This document shows, one piece after another, positions 10,457-20,253 of a DNA stretch of 64,000 bases; position 1 is the first letter of the stretch, and every line of letters begins with the position of its first letter. Source of the stretch: Notospermus geniculatus (taxonomy: Eukaryota; Nemertea; Pilidiophora; Heteronemertea; Lineidae); the NCBI GenBank assembly GCA_002633025.1, contig NMRB01000317.1, positions 13,323 to 77,322 on the forward strand, in the 5' to 3' direction. Position numbers and translations under genes: made by a program. The notes beneath the pieces were generated by a model. That model had not been told where the DNA came from. It made no database searches and saw nothing but the letters and a program-made list of their open reading frames with translations.

Positions 10457-13400
10457 ATGCTCGGACAGAGAATTTTTGGTCGTCTCTTCATTGTGGTCTT
10501 CCTTCTCGTCGAACTGACAACTGGTGAGTAAATAACCCCTGGAATAAACCCGAGGAATATTCACTTCTTTTACCTTTCCTCAGAGAAATCCAGCGGCTCA
10601 ACGCTAATTTAGTGAAATGTGAGACGTTTGCCTACAGGACGTTTACAGGAATGTCCTGAAAGGAACACCGTATATAAACTTCCTGTTGTGTTCGAGTCAA
10701 GAGGACTATCGAAGTCAACATCTGTCTCTAGTCATTGTGATGTGGTCTCTTATAGTCGCAGCTAGAAAGATGTTGGGCGGCGCTGCAGTCGTCAGTTAGA
10801 CTCGGGACCCAGTCGTTGTGTCGCTCCGGCCGCCGCACTACACTCCACAAACGACTGGGAAAGCAAGCTGCAAAATCAGCGGCTAGCGTACCGACAACAA
10901 CAACGGCCATCTCGACCAATGAAATTGCCCGAAAGCAATCTACTAGGGGAAATCTGGCACACTTTTGATTGGTTGTTATTGATGAAATTTACCAGAGCCT
11001 CTCGCCCGTCTAGAATCTTTTCAAAGTCACTAGCAGGATATTTTTTTATCCGTAAGTACTGCTTATCGCACACAGNNNNNNNNNNNNNNNCTTTTGTGAT
11101 GCTGCTTTGCGCACGACTGCCCCGTCAATGGCGAGATCATTCCCGCCCGGCGGCATCGATCTTCGGCAAATTTCTCGATAAAGACGACACGACTGACCTG
11201 TGTATATCTCCTTTAGTGTCACTGAGGGAGGATCAGATCATCAGTGCTGCGGGGAAAGACCTCCATGGTGCGATCTTGCTAAGCTTTGTTTCTGTCTGAC
11301 TGAACTGAAGTTCGTTAGATACAGCGCCGCCATTTTGCAATCTTCTGATCCCAACGACCAATCAGCATGGCTGTAAACAGCTGGATTCAAAATCGACCAA
11401 TCAGCATCGGTACCAGATTTTCGGTATTCGCGTAACAAAAATTGTTGAGGTTGGTCTCAGTCTCTGTAATGCTGCGCAGTTCGCGCATGCGTGAAAGAGA
11501 CTGAGTGCCTCAGTCTAATGAAAAAGAAGTTGGGCGGCACTGCAGTCGTCAGTGTTCTCGAGTTGAACTGAGAAAGACGTTGGGTGGCGCTGAGTCGTTA
11601 GGCCCAGCATTCGTCAGTATTTTCTCGAGTCGTAGATAAGAAAGACGTTGGGCGCACTGTAGTCATCGAGTATGATCGTGAGTAGTAACTAAGAAAGACG
11701 TTGAGCGGCGCTGCAATCGTTAGTATGACCTCGAGTCGTAGCTGAGAAAGACGTTTGACGGCGCTGCATCGTTAGGATGATCTGATGTCGTAGCAGGTCG
11801 TGCAAACTTACAAACTTTTCTAACTTTGTAACGTCTTTATTTGCGGGTATATCCGCCCATCTGTAGAGACCCAATTTTTGACGACCTTGAAGGGGAGAGG
11901 CGCGAAAACAATAGGGAGTTTTCGCAAAGCCCCGAAACGCCAATGCGAACGCCAAACCTATTGTTCGATGCCACGAAGAGAGTATACGAAACAAAAGGAT
12001 TGATGTTCGCGTTGGCGTTTCGGGGGCTTTGCGAAAACTCCCTATTAGTTGCTGTCGACGCGAGGCATCCAGATTTCTTCTCTTTCTCCAGTGAACAGTC
12101 AGTTTACACTGACCGGATTTTCTGACGCCGATAACGGAACCAACCATACATTGACCTGCGAATATCCAGGAGCTACATCCTATAAGTGGACATTTCCCAA
12201 TGGGGCCACAACGACTCGAGCCGACGTTACATTTACAGTTGACATGAGATTGCACGATGGACCGTGGACATGCACAGCCTATATCAACAGGCGGAGAAAG
12301 TCAAGTGTTACAAAAGGCCTTTTTGTGTATTGTATTTGTAAGTACATTTCCTGGCTGAAAGAGAATTTTTTTCCGCTTTTGCACGATTTAAGAACACCCT
12401 GAAAATATTGTCGACGGCGACAGCCAATCGTTGGGCGCAATAAAAAAATCCCCGCGAGAAAATTCTCACGTGGCGAGATCCTTTAAAGGCGCTGTTCCAC
12501 GTGAAAGACTTTCGCGCCAGTTGTCTCTCTCTATGAACAACTCTTAACCGCAGTCATGTGAGTCATTGGTCTCAGCCTAAGTAGTTAGTAAACCAGAAAC
12601 GGTGAATTGTCCATACTCCCATTTCTACCTTGAGCACCGGATGTTGGCATCATTTCTAATTCAAATTCTATTTCAAAACGTCGAACAGTCTCGCGCACAC
12701 CAGAATAGGCCGCCATGCATTCTTCCATTCGAATGCGCTGCGTTCAACTATGACGCCGTCATTTCCGTTTATAGACTGACCAATCAGAGGCGTAGAACCC
12801 GGATACGAGGTTGGTTATGTAGGTCAACCTCGTACCAATCGATACCTGCTTCTGATTGGTCAAGTAATTCACAGATGGGGCGCCCGTGTCATTGTCGCGC
12901 GCAGCGTAATCAGAAACAAAATGTCGGGAGCTTCTTTTCAAGAGCAGAAGCACAAATTACGATGTATTTTTCACTGTGTTGTAGGTTCTGATTTCCATAT
13001 CACCACCAGTGCCACCAATACAAACCCTGAAGTCGGAGAAAAACTCGAACTTTTCTGCCAGGTTAAATATCCAAACCCAATGCTTGTACAATGGGACCAA
13101 CGTGTCCTGCACTCAACCTCGTACACAGGAGTCGCCTCCGTGTATAGAACATGTGATGTGTATCGAGAAAGCGACAACATAAGATGGGCACCGGGAACCG
13201 TGTGCCACGTGTCGAATGCTACGACTCAAAACTTCAGTCTTCTCATCAACGAAGTCCGTGAATCCACTGCCGGATACTGGAGATGTAAAGATTTTGGACC
13301 GGCCCGTTGCTTGAGTAAACCTCTGATAATAACCATTGCAAGTAAGTGTAGGCTATACCATCTGATTCTCACCAGTCTATCTGGCCTGGTTTGAATCCAT

Positions 13401-15052
13401 CACATATCCCGCTTCTGAGGAGTTCAGAGCCTCAGCCAATCATCGGTGTGCGAAGGCGAATCGACGTGCCAATCAAAATCCGTGTTACAAATGTGTGCGG
13501 GGAAGAGAAGAGAACGTGCCGGACGGCGATTTGTTTCACGAGTTTTGATTGGCTCGGAGGCGAGGTCAAGTAGGGTCAGATTCATTTATAATTTATGAGT
13601 TGACGCAAAAGATGACATGACATGATTCTTCTTCAGAGCCTCCGAGGGACCCACCAATCCTCAGAGGCTTCAACGACAAACCCATCGTCGGCACCAACCA
13701 CAAATTAACCTGCAACGCCTGGCAGCCATTCGCTCGGCGAATGACGTACACTTGGTATAAAGACGGACTAAAGATATCATCAGGGAATGCATCAACTTGG
13801 TCCCTGAAGCCGGTTGTCAGGGATGCAGCAGGAAAATACAGATGTGAAGTTGTTGACAGTTTGAACGTTACGGTCGTGGCTGAGGATGCATTAATAGTTT
13901 CATGTAAGTTTTTTTATTATGGAGATATAGGTGCACGTATTTGGATCACCCAGGCTACTTGTATTTTGCGGAACGGAACGGAACCGGAACAAATACCGAC
14001 AGTGACCTGGGACGAAGTTGTTTCGTTCCGTTCCGCAATTCGTCCCACAAGTATAAGGTTGCAGGTAAAGATGAGATAACGGTTTAGGCAAGCAGTTATC
14101 CTTCAACATTTCACACTACAAATTTTTCCATCTCCAAAACGAATTGACATTCTCTGTACTCTTATTCTTTGCAGTCGACGGTTTATTTTGCCTGTCTGTT
14201 TGGGAGCTTGCCGTCGTCGGAGCAGCAGGTGGCATCCAGACTCTTGTACTCCTCTTTCTGGTGGTATGCCTAATTCTTGTGCTCAAGAAAAGGTCGGCAT
14301 CATCTCAAATTACCAACAAGAGGAAGACAATGGTAAATTTTTATAACGTGCGATTTCAGGGTGGGGTTCCGCGGCCCATCCACGTGCAATATTATTGCAC
14401 AATATAAAGAACAATGTTTAAAGCCACACTGTATTGAATTCAGAAATTGCTTACGTCCTCCGACGTTAGTGTAGTGTAAAATATAGTACTACACTCTATC
14501 TGAATGCATTAGAGCTCTGCCTGCAGTTTTTTCATTGTGTGCTGAAAACTAGACCTTGATTCTTTGAAGTACGTATCGGGCAAGCATTTTGGGGACCATC
14601 ACGAGGTTATGAGGCCTCTGCCTGCACAGTCCTAACACTTTGAAAATGTCGTAAAATTCAATACTGTGAGGCTTTTTAAAGCACAAGTTTCATGAAAAAT
14701 AAAGATGATTTCAAGTGACGAAGCATTTCTATGTATTGTATAGAAGGCGCTCCGTAAGCAAAGTGAAAAAGTTTGAAATTGGTGAGAAATAAAATCGATG
14801 CGAGGGTTCGGGAATGATACGAGCGCGGACAAGAAACAGATAATATTTTTTTGGCCTAATGTATGATTTTGTTTCCTTTAGGATTCCGATGGATATGCTG
14901 TTGCCAAACGTTCCGACGATATGATGGCAGCAAAACTGGGTGGGGATGAGTTCAACAATCGGCTCTATGATTCCATGCCCAATATCAGAGTTCCCGTCAC
15001 TTACACTGTCACCGCCGGTGGCGTTACCAATGTTTACCATAAGCCACAGTAA
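10457..15052 (+). CDS. Immunoglobulin-superfamily type I membrane receptor, 421 aa, six exons
   Basis: Exons: 10457-10523, 12092-12337, 12985-13341, 13637-13903, 14175-14332, 14882-15052. All have AG/GT borders and matching phases (1,1,1,1,0), giving 1266 nt with no internal stop. Exon 1 encodes a signal peptide (MLGQRIFGRLFIVVFLLVEL). Exons 2-4 each encode one Ig-like domain with the C...W...C pattern: LTCEY...YKWTFP...WTCTA; LFCQV...VQW...YWRC with an extra Cys pair; LTCNA...YTWYKDG...YRCEV. Exon 5 has the membrane helix (residues about 323-349) followed by KKR. The 72-residue tail has tyrosines at 370, 394, 406 and 417. YDSM at 394 fits the YxxM PI3-kinase SH2 motif. No canonical ITIM/ITSM is seen. 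One-domain-per-exon phase 1-1 structure is classic for this superfamily. Ligand and orthology are unknown. An out-of-frame ATG lies at 10435. Intron 1 holds a 15-base gap, so a missing exon is possible. Confidence 0.8.
11076..11090. other. Assembly gap of 15 N
   Basis: Fifteen N in intron 1 of the Ig receptor gene. Single Ns also occur at 4458, 16568 and 51788. Confidence 1.
11525..11800. repeat. Diverged ~60-bp tandem repeat in Ig receptor intron 1
   Basis: About five units contain GAGAAAGACGTTGGGCGGCG, CTGCAGTCGTCAGT and CTCGAGTCGTAG. Single units lie at about 10768-10800 and 26520-26612, so the unit also disperses. Confidence 0.75.
11914..12042. mobile_element. TA-target MITE with GAGTTTTCGCAAAGCCCC ends, copy 1
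   Basis: Long inverted repeats (GAGTTTTCGCAAAGCCCC..GAAACGCCAA and complement) surround a 40-50 bp core and are flanked by TA on both sides (11912-11913, 12043-12044). It ends only 49 bp upstream of the acceptor of the first Ig-domain exon. A sister copy lies at 23116-23239. Confidence 0.8.
12609..12680. repeat. Partial MITE with ATACTCCCAT end
   Basis: CATACTCCCATTTCTACCTT followed by a TATTTCAAA-containing stretch matches one half of the complete element at 58067-58166 in a PHF12 intron. The right terminus is not present. Confidence 0.55.
13956..14053. mobile_element. Small MITE with TACTTGTATTTTGCGG ends in Ig receptor intron
   Basis: TACTTGTATTTTGCGGAACG faces its approximate complement (CGTTCCGTTCCGCAATTCG ... 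ACAAGTATA). It is about 98 bp long and lies in the intron between the third Ig domain and the membrane exon. Confidence 0.6.
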
Positions 15053-15079
15053 TGACGCACACCACACCAGTGCTTGATT

Positions 15080-15422
15080 GCAATAGGAGCTGTCAATCAG
15101 TTGACCAAAAGGAATCACTACCCGGGACAATAGGAGCTGGCAGTGAGTTGACCAATAGGTGTCACTACAGCCCAATTCAATGCCTATAACAGACCCGCAT
15201 TCATTCTTGATGGAACACCAATCGCGTGGACTTTCCTGTGTATTGGTCCACTAGAACTTTGCTGCCATCTTTTGGCAATATGCGCGGCTGACTGCTCCTA
15301 TTCAATGCCTAGCGGACCCATTCATGGTTGACTGAGCACCAATCAGAAGAATTTTCTATTGCATTGGTCCACTGGAACTCTGCTGCCGTCTTTTGGCGGT
15401 AAGCGGGGCTGACTGCTCCTAT
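15080..15422. mobile_element. Nested or tandem copies of the AATAGGAGC MITE
   Basis: A partial left end at 15080-15126 is followed by a full copy (about 15131-15301). A second right half (about 15302-15422) also ends GGGCTGACTGCTCCTATT. The block begins about 30 bp after the Ig receptor stop codon, so it probably forms part of that gene's 3' UTR or replaced it. Confidence 0.7.
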
Positions 15423-15544
15423 TGGGTGGCAACGACTAAGTGGCTCGCGATCGCAATGCCATCTCTTGACTTACCTCAAAACGTTCTTCCAAGAGTTGCT
15501 GTGGTTTAAAAGGGTTCAGCAGGCCGTGTAAACGGAGTAAAGCA

Positions 15545-15675
15545 AGGTCCATTGGCACACGGATCCGATCCGTTTCCACTCCGCTTGCCCCTAGTTTTCC
15601 GGATACGACAACGCTGAAGTCCATTTGATAGATTTTTTGCGGACATGAACCGGACCAATTCCGTGTGCCAATGAA
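15545..15675. mobile_element. MITE with CATTGGCACACGGATCC ends, copy 1
   Basis: Left end CATTGGCACACGGATCCGAT, right end GGACCAATTCCGTGTGCCAA. The core contains GGATACGACAACGC. A sister copy follows within 20 bp. Confidence 0.65.
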
Positions 15676-15691
15676 CCTTGCTTAATGCAGG

Positions 15692-15830
15692 GTTCATTGC
15701 TGGCACACGGATTTTGTCCGACTCATGTCCGTAAAAAAACGATTATATTGACTTTTGCGTTGTCGTATCCGCAAAAATAGGAGCAAACGGGCTGAAAACG
15801 GACCGGATCCGTGCGCCAATGTGCGTGATT
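15692..15830. mobile_element. MITE with GGCACACGGAT ends, copy 2
   Basis: It runs from TTCATTGCTGGCACACGGAT to GACCGGATCCGTGCGCCAAT. The core contains GTTGTCGTATCCGC, the complement of copy 1, so the two lie in opposite orientation. Confidence 0.65.
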
Positions 15831-16192
15831 TGTACGACTATTGGCGTTTTTTCTAATTTGGTGTGTTGATGAAATTGTGATCATTTACGAAAAGAGACCG
15901 AGGACAGCAATTCCATTACAGACAACAAGATGTCTCAGTTGTTAAACTAAGGCTGGCGCTTACTCCCTTTTAAAGCCCTTAAGATCTAACGGCGCCAAGA
16001 TGGCGTCACTGCAGTTTTGAACAACCATTCTAAGTGCCTTGAAGTTCGTCGATTGTGATACCAAATTCAAGATGGCGCCTCGGAGTCCATGACACTCGGA
16101 TTCAGTGCTGTCCCCTGTTCAGTGGTGACGTCCCTCATCTTTTCCATGAAACTGTGATCGGCGAAGGGTGTAGACTATTAGTACTGATCCTA

Positions 16193-16378
16193 CCAACCAG
16201 TCGTGGCTTTTTTGGTAGGACCAGTATTGGCCGCCATTTTTGGAGGAATTCTGCCAGTGACGTCACTTGGAAATTGTATGTAAATTTATTCAATTCTCAA
16301 TACGGCTGACGTACCGGAATGCAGATAGAACTCCGATGTAAAATTTTTAGGACCGGGTACCAGTCTACCAGTCTGGAG
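16193..16378. repeat. Dispersed repeat, inverse relative of 6303-6690
   Basis: It contains GGAGGAATTCTGCCAGTGAC, CTCAATACGGCTGACGTACC and GGACCGGGTACCAGTC, each present as a reverse complement in the 6.3-6.7 kb repeat. No coding content is visible. Confidence 0.55.
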
Positions 16379-16479
16379 TTATGCGTCCTTTGGTGCTGCA
16401 TCCGACCGCCATCTGCTGTTCGTCGGAAGAATCGCCGGCAAATCAGGCCGCCTTCCACGGGAAATATGCCAGTAAACTA

Positions 16480-16902
16480 TGGCATGATATCCGTTGCAAA
16501 ATTCGATACCAAACATATTTATGTTGGAAGTGTATATTTGCATGGGACATACACATTTATGTTCGATNTTCCGAGTTCGCACAAAAGCGGAAGTCACATC
16601 GAACATAAATGTAATTTTAGCGCATGCATGGATGTGACATCGGACATGAATGTGAACTTTTACCATACGCACATGTTACGTTTTGATTACCCACAATTCC
16701 GAGTTCGCATGAAACCGGAAGTAGCATCGAACATAAATGTAATTTTAGCCCATGCATAGATGTAACATCGAACATGAATATGAACTTTATCGCATGCACA
16801 CATTAAGTTTTATCGAACATAAATGTGTATGTCCCATGCAAATATACACTTCCAACATAAATATGTTTGGTGTCGAATTTTGCAACGGATATCATGCCAT
16901 AG
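16480..16902. mobile_element. Foldback element with TATGGCATGATATCC ends (small relative of the giant palindrome)
   Basis: The arms 16480-16567 and about 16815-16902 are inverted copies (TATGGCATGATATCCGTTGC and complement). The middle holds several ATGTTCGAT-type repeats. GTAAAC flanks both ends, suggesting a 6-bp target duplication. An N at 16568 interrupts the left arm. Confidence 0.75.
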
Positions 16903-16909
16903 TAAACAA

Positions 16910-17345
16910 TATACTTTTGATATATCAAAGCCAGTGTTTACATGTTGAGCTTTCAAATGCCAGTTGTATCTTTCCTGACATCTCGGATGTTTACCACGTA
17001 ATTAGGGCGTGACAATTTACAACATCAGAGAGAAAAACCCGAGGCATTGTAAATTTCGTAACAGACGATACATGTATATATATACTTATCACTGTTATCA
17101 CTTCACAGTGATTCCTATTCAACAAAGAGTGAGTTGTTTTGAATGGTTTCATTTGAACATTGATTTCAATTGTTCCGAAATATTGCCACAGAATTCACAG
17201 GTTTATTGTAACTTGATATTTTGGCGTGGTCTGCCGTTTGTTCCAGGCATCGTGTGCTATATATAGAGAAGGCAGGCGTGCTGAAATGCACGTACACCAG
17301 TAAGGTCTTCGCACGCGTGGGCGTACGTACCTCACCCCTCTCGAA
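16910..17345. other. Stretch without recognisable gene
   Basis: AT-rich intergenic sequence. Open frames are short and resemble nothing I recognise. Confidence 0.5.
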
Positions 17346-17351
17346 TAATAG

Positions 17352-17495
17352 GGAGGTTTCGAAACCAAACGATAATCGTAAACGTTAATAACGACAACTT
17401 TTACCAAAAAATGCAATATAAAATCTGGATAATGTGTAATATGAAAAATAACGTTGTCGTAAAGTTTACGTCTATCGTTTGATTTCTAAACCTCC
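17352..17495. mobile_element. MITE with GGAGGTTTCGAAACC ends, copy 2
   Basis: Same family as 5060-5174: GGAGGTTTCGAAACCAAACG at left, the near-complement ending AAACCTCC at right, and a shared core AATGCAATATAA. Confidence 0.75.
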
Positions 17496-18274
17496 TTAGT
17501 ATTCGCCATCAAACGCCCGAGACAAGCCTGGACGTAGGCCTATTCGGATGGTGTAGACCTATATATACTCTAAATTCGGGTTATAACCGCCCCGATTCTA
17601 TAGATGGCAGCACTGTTTCGGTAATGACGTTTTCCATTTGTTTGCCAGCACGGCTGTCCGTCTAGATAGTCCTATTCGCGAAGACTTACCCCAGTCTACA
17701 CCAGTCAGACAAAATGAATAATCACTTTGTGTGAAAAGACAAAAGTTGTACAAACGAAGGTGAATAATCTACATGTATCACAATTTTCTATATTTGTAAA
17801 TTTGTCCTAAAAATAACCTGAGGGAGGTTAAAGTAAAGGGCAGATTTACATAAAAAGTGACTACAACTTGTGAATAAACATACATATGATTCGTGTATCA
17901 GTCATGGATTTTCTGCATACAGGCGTGGTACACCAGGTGTCCATCTCGAGCTCCCTGTCATGTGGTGCTGTCTCCATTTGCCAAGGTGAGTTTGATTCAG
18001 TGACGCAATTACGCATCGACGCGACGGTTGAAAGTCGAGGCGATCGGTATAATTTCTCTAGTCTGCACTCGAGATCGATGGATTGAATACGTACGTGTAC
18101 ACGGCGTATGCGTTTTGAGGGACACTTATTTAAGTTAGACAATTCTGTTGAAGGTATTAGGGGTGATTCCCTGTGTCCCCAAAACTGGCCGAATAATCTG
18201 TGAGGTGCCATGCTAGGTCGCTTGAAATTACGCAGCGATTTCGGGAAACGAATTTGATTCGTGAAGTAAGGATT

Positions 18275-18770
18275 TTGGACGAGTGGTATACGAATTAAGG
18301 TCTGTTGGAATACGTATTTACGACGAGCAGAATACGTATTGAGGCTGAGTTGAATACGAATTGAGAAAAGTTGGAATACGGACTGAGGACGAGCAGAATA
18401 CGTATTGAGGCTGAGTTGAATACGATTTGAGAAAAGTTGGAATACGGATTGAGGACGAGCAGAATACGTATTGAGGCTGAGTGGAATACGAATTGAGAAA
18501 AGTTTGAATACGGATTGAGGACGAGCAGAATACGTATTGAGGCTGAGTGGAATACGAATTGAGAAAAGTTGGAAAACGGATTGAGGACGAGCAGAATACG
18601 CATTGAGGGCGATTGGAATACGAATTAAGAGCAGTTGTATTCGGATTAAGAACGAGCTGAATACGTACGTAGACAAAGTGAAACACGAATACGCATTAAG
18701 GACAATTGGAATACGATGGAAAATTTTCACGTGAACAAGTTCAGTGGTATAAAGGTGAAGACAGGTATAA
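18275..18770. repeat. 22-bp minisatellite with 66-bp higher-order unit
   Basis: Units of 22 bp follow the pattern GAATACGNATTGAGGACGAG. Between about 18317 and 18600 three variants repeat in fixed order (GGACGAGCA, GGCTGAGTT/G, GAAAAGTTG/T tails), giving a 66-bp higher-order repeat of about four copies. Units decay toward both edges. Because 66 is divisible by 3, long antisense open frames arise automatically. Confidence 0.9.
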
Positions 18771-18784
18771 GCGTACCTGTTACA

Positions 18785-19270
18785 GACTCATGGAAGTAGG
18801 ATTGAGGACAAGTCGAACACGGATTGAGAACAAGTCAACCACGGATTGAGAACACGTTGAATAGGGATTGAGAACACGTCGAATAGGGATTGAGAACACG
18901 TCGAATAGGGATTGAGAACACGTCGAATAGGGATTGAGAACATGTCGAATAGGGATTGAGAACACGTCGAATAGGGATTGACAAGAAGTCAACCACGGAT
19001 TGAGAACATGTCGAATAGGGATTGAGAACAAGTCGAATAGGGATTGAGAACAAGTCGAATAGGGATTGAGAACAAGTCGAATAGGGATTGAGAACAAGTC
19101 GAATGGGGATTGCGAACAAGTCGAATAGGGATTGAGAACAAGTCGAATAGGGATTGAGGACACGTCGATTAAGGATTGAGAACAAGTCAAACACGGATTG
19201 AGAACACGTCGAATAGGGATTGAGAACAAGTCGAATAGGGATTGAGGACAAGTCGACAAGGGATTGAGTT
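18785..19270. repeat. 22-bp minisatellite, second array
   Basis: About 21 head-to-tail copies of GAATAGGGATTGAGAACACG plus TC (or AAGTC) are separated from the first array by a short degenerate stretch. The shared 22-bp period and the GATTGAG core indicate common origin. Degenerate units continue to about 19410 and again near 19670. Confidence 0.92.
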
Positions 19271-19444
19271 GACGTTTTCAGGACACGTGCAGGTGTGGAC
19301 AATTCGTACGCGAATTGCGGACACAACGAAATGCAAATTGAGAAGACGTGGAATGCAGACGATGTCAATCAGTTATATAAGGCGGATAAGTGGAAATCGG
19401 ATTGGGGACACGACGTGTAAAACGTTTTGACGGCACATAATACC

Positions 19445-19667
19445 CCCATCACACTGAGCTGGTTCTCAGTACGTTCTTGAAAATTTTGCCGAACGGTCTC
19501 AAACTGTCTGCGAACGGTGTGGACGTAGTGTCAACGTTTTACAGACTTTTTACGAACTTCATGGATGGGAAGGGTGCTCCAGAACATCGAAGCATTATTA
19601 TTATTACGATTTTTTTAGGACGGGGCAGGACGTTTTGAGAACTATACTTCAGTGTGACAGGCCCTTT
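19445..19667. mobile_element. MITE with ATCACACTGAGCTGG ends
   Basis: CCATCACACTGAGCTGGTTC at left pairs imperfectly with GAGAACTATACTTCAGTGTG at right. A decayed copy in the other orientation lies at 32107-32282 (GAGCACCCTTCC, ATGAAGTTCGTCAAAAAG shared as complements). Confidence 0.65.
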
Positions 19668-20253
19668 AAATACGGATAGAGGCGCGTCGAATGCAAATTT
19701 AGAACGCGTATAGCTTTCGGTCTGAAGGAGGCGTTGTGATGGACGACGGCAGTGTGGGGAACAGTGCAACGAAAAAGAGGAAGTAATGCTGCCGTGGAAT
19801 ATGGGTACTGACAATTGCACACGAATTCGTATTGAATTCTCATTCGAAGCGATTTTGAATACAGAAATCGGAAAAAAAACAGGTAATTTATTGACTTGTC
19901 GATGGTGATTGCAAAACACGACCGCGGGACCGCGAAGACACGGACCGAGAACGGGTGGAAAATATTTTCCTGGGAAATAAGACTGTGGAAGTAATTATGT
20001 CAAGGCGATTAATACGTAATTAACGCCTTCGTGCGTGGCAGGACCCGTTTGATTTCCGCTTTGATTTAAAATAATGCATTTTCATGGATCGGCTCTTCAT
20101 TTGATGATTTATCCTTTTTACTCTTCCGGGAAATTTCCGGGGCGGGGACCTCTCGTTCCACATTTTAGATGTAGCCGTCTTGCATGTCGCAATTGGAAGT
20201 TTCATTTCGCAGCCCTATCAACTGGAACTTAGTGAAATAAAACATATTCAAAC

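Noticed and set aside
10665-10685. TATATAAA as promoter of the Ig receptor
   Set aside because: It lies inside intron 1, downstream of the signal-peptide exon. It could only serve an alternative start lacking the signal peptide.
11689-12255. 188-aa minus-strand frame in the Ig receptor
   Set aside because: Antisense to tandem repeat, MITE and first Ig exon. Composition follows the repeats.
17861-18730. 289-aa minus-strand open frame with repeated NPYS/RIPLSLN motifs
   Set aside because: It is the reading of a 22/66-bp minisatellite. A 66-bp period keeps frames open by arithmetic, and other frames are open too.
18780-19368. 159- and 177-aa minus-strand frames with repeated SIPIRLVLNPYS
   Set aside because: By-products of the second 22-bp minisatellite. 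Two overlapping frames translate the same repeat.
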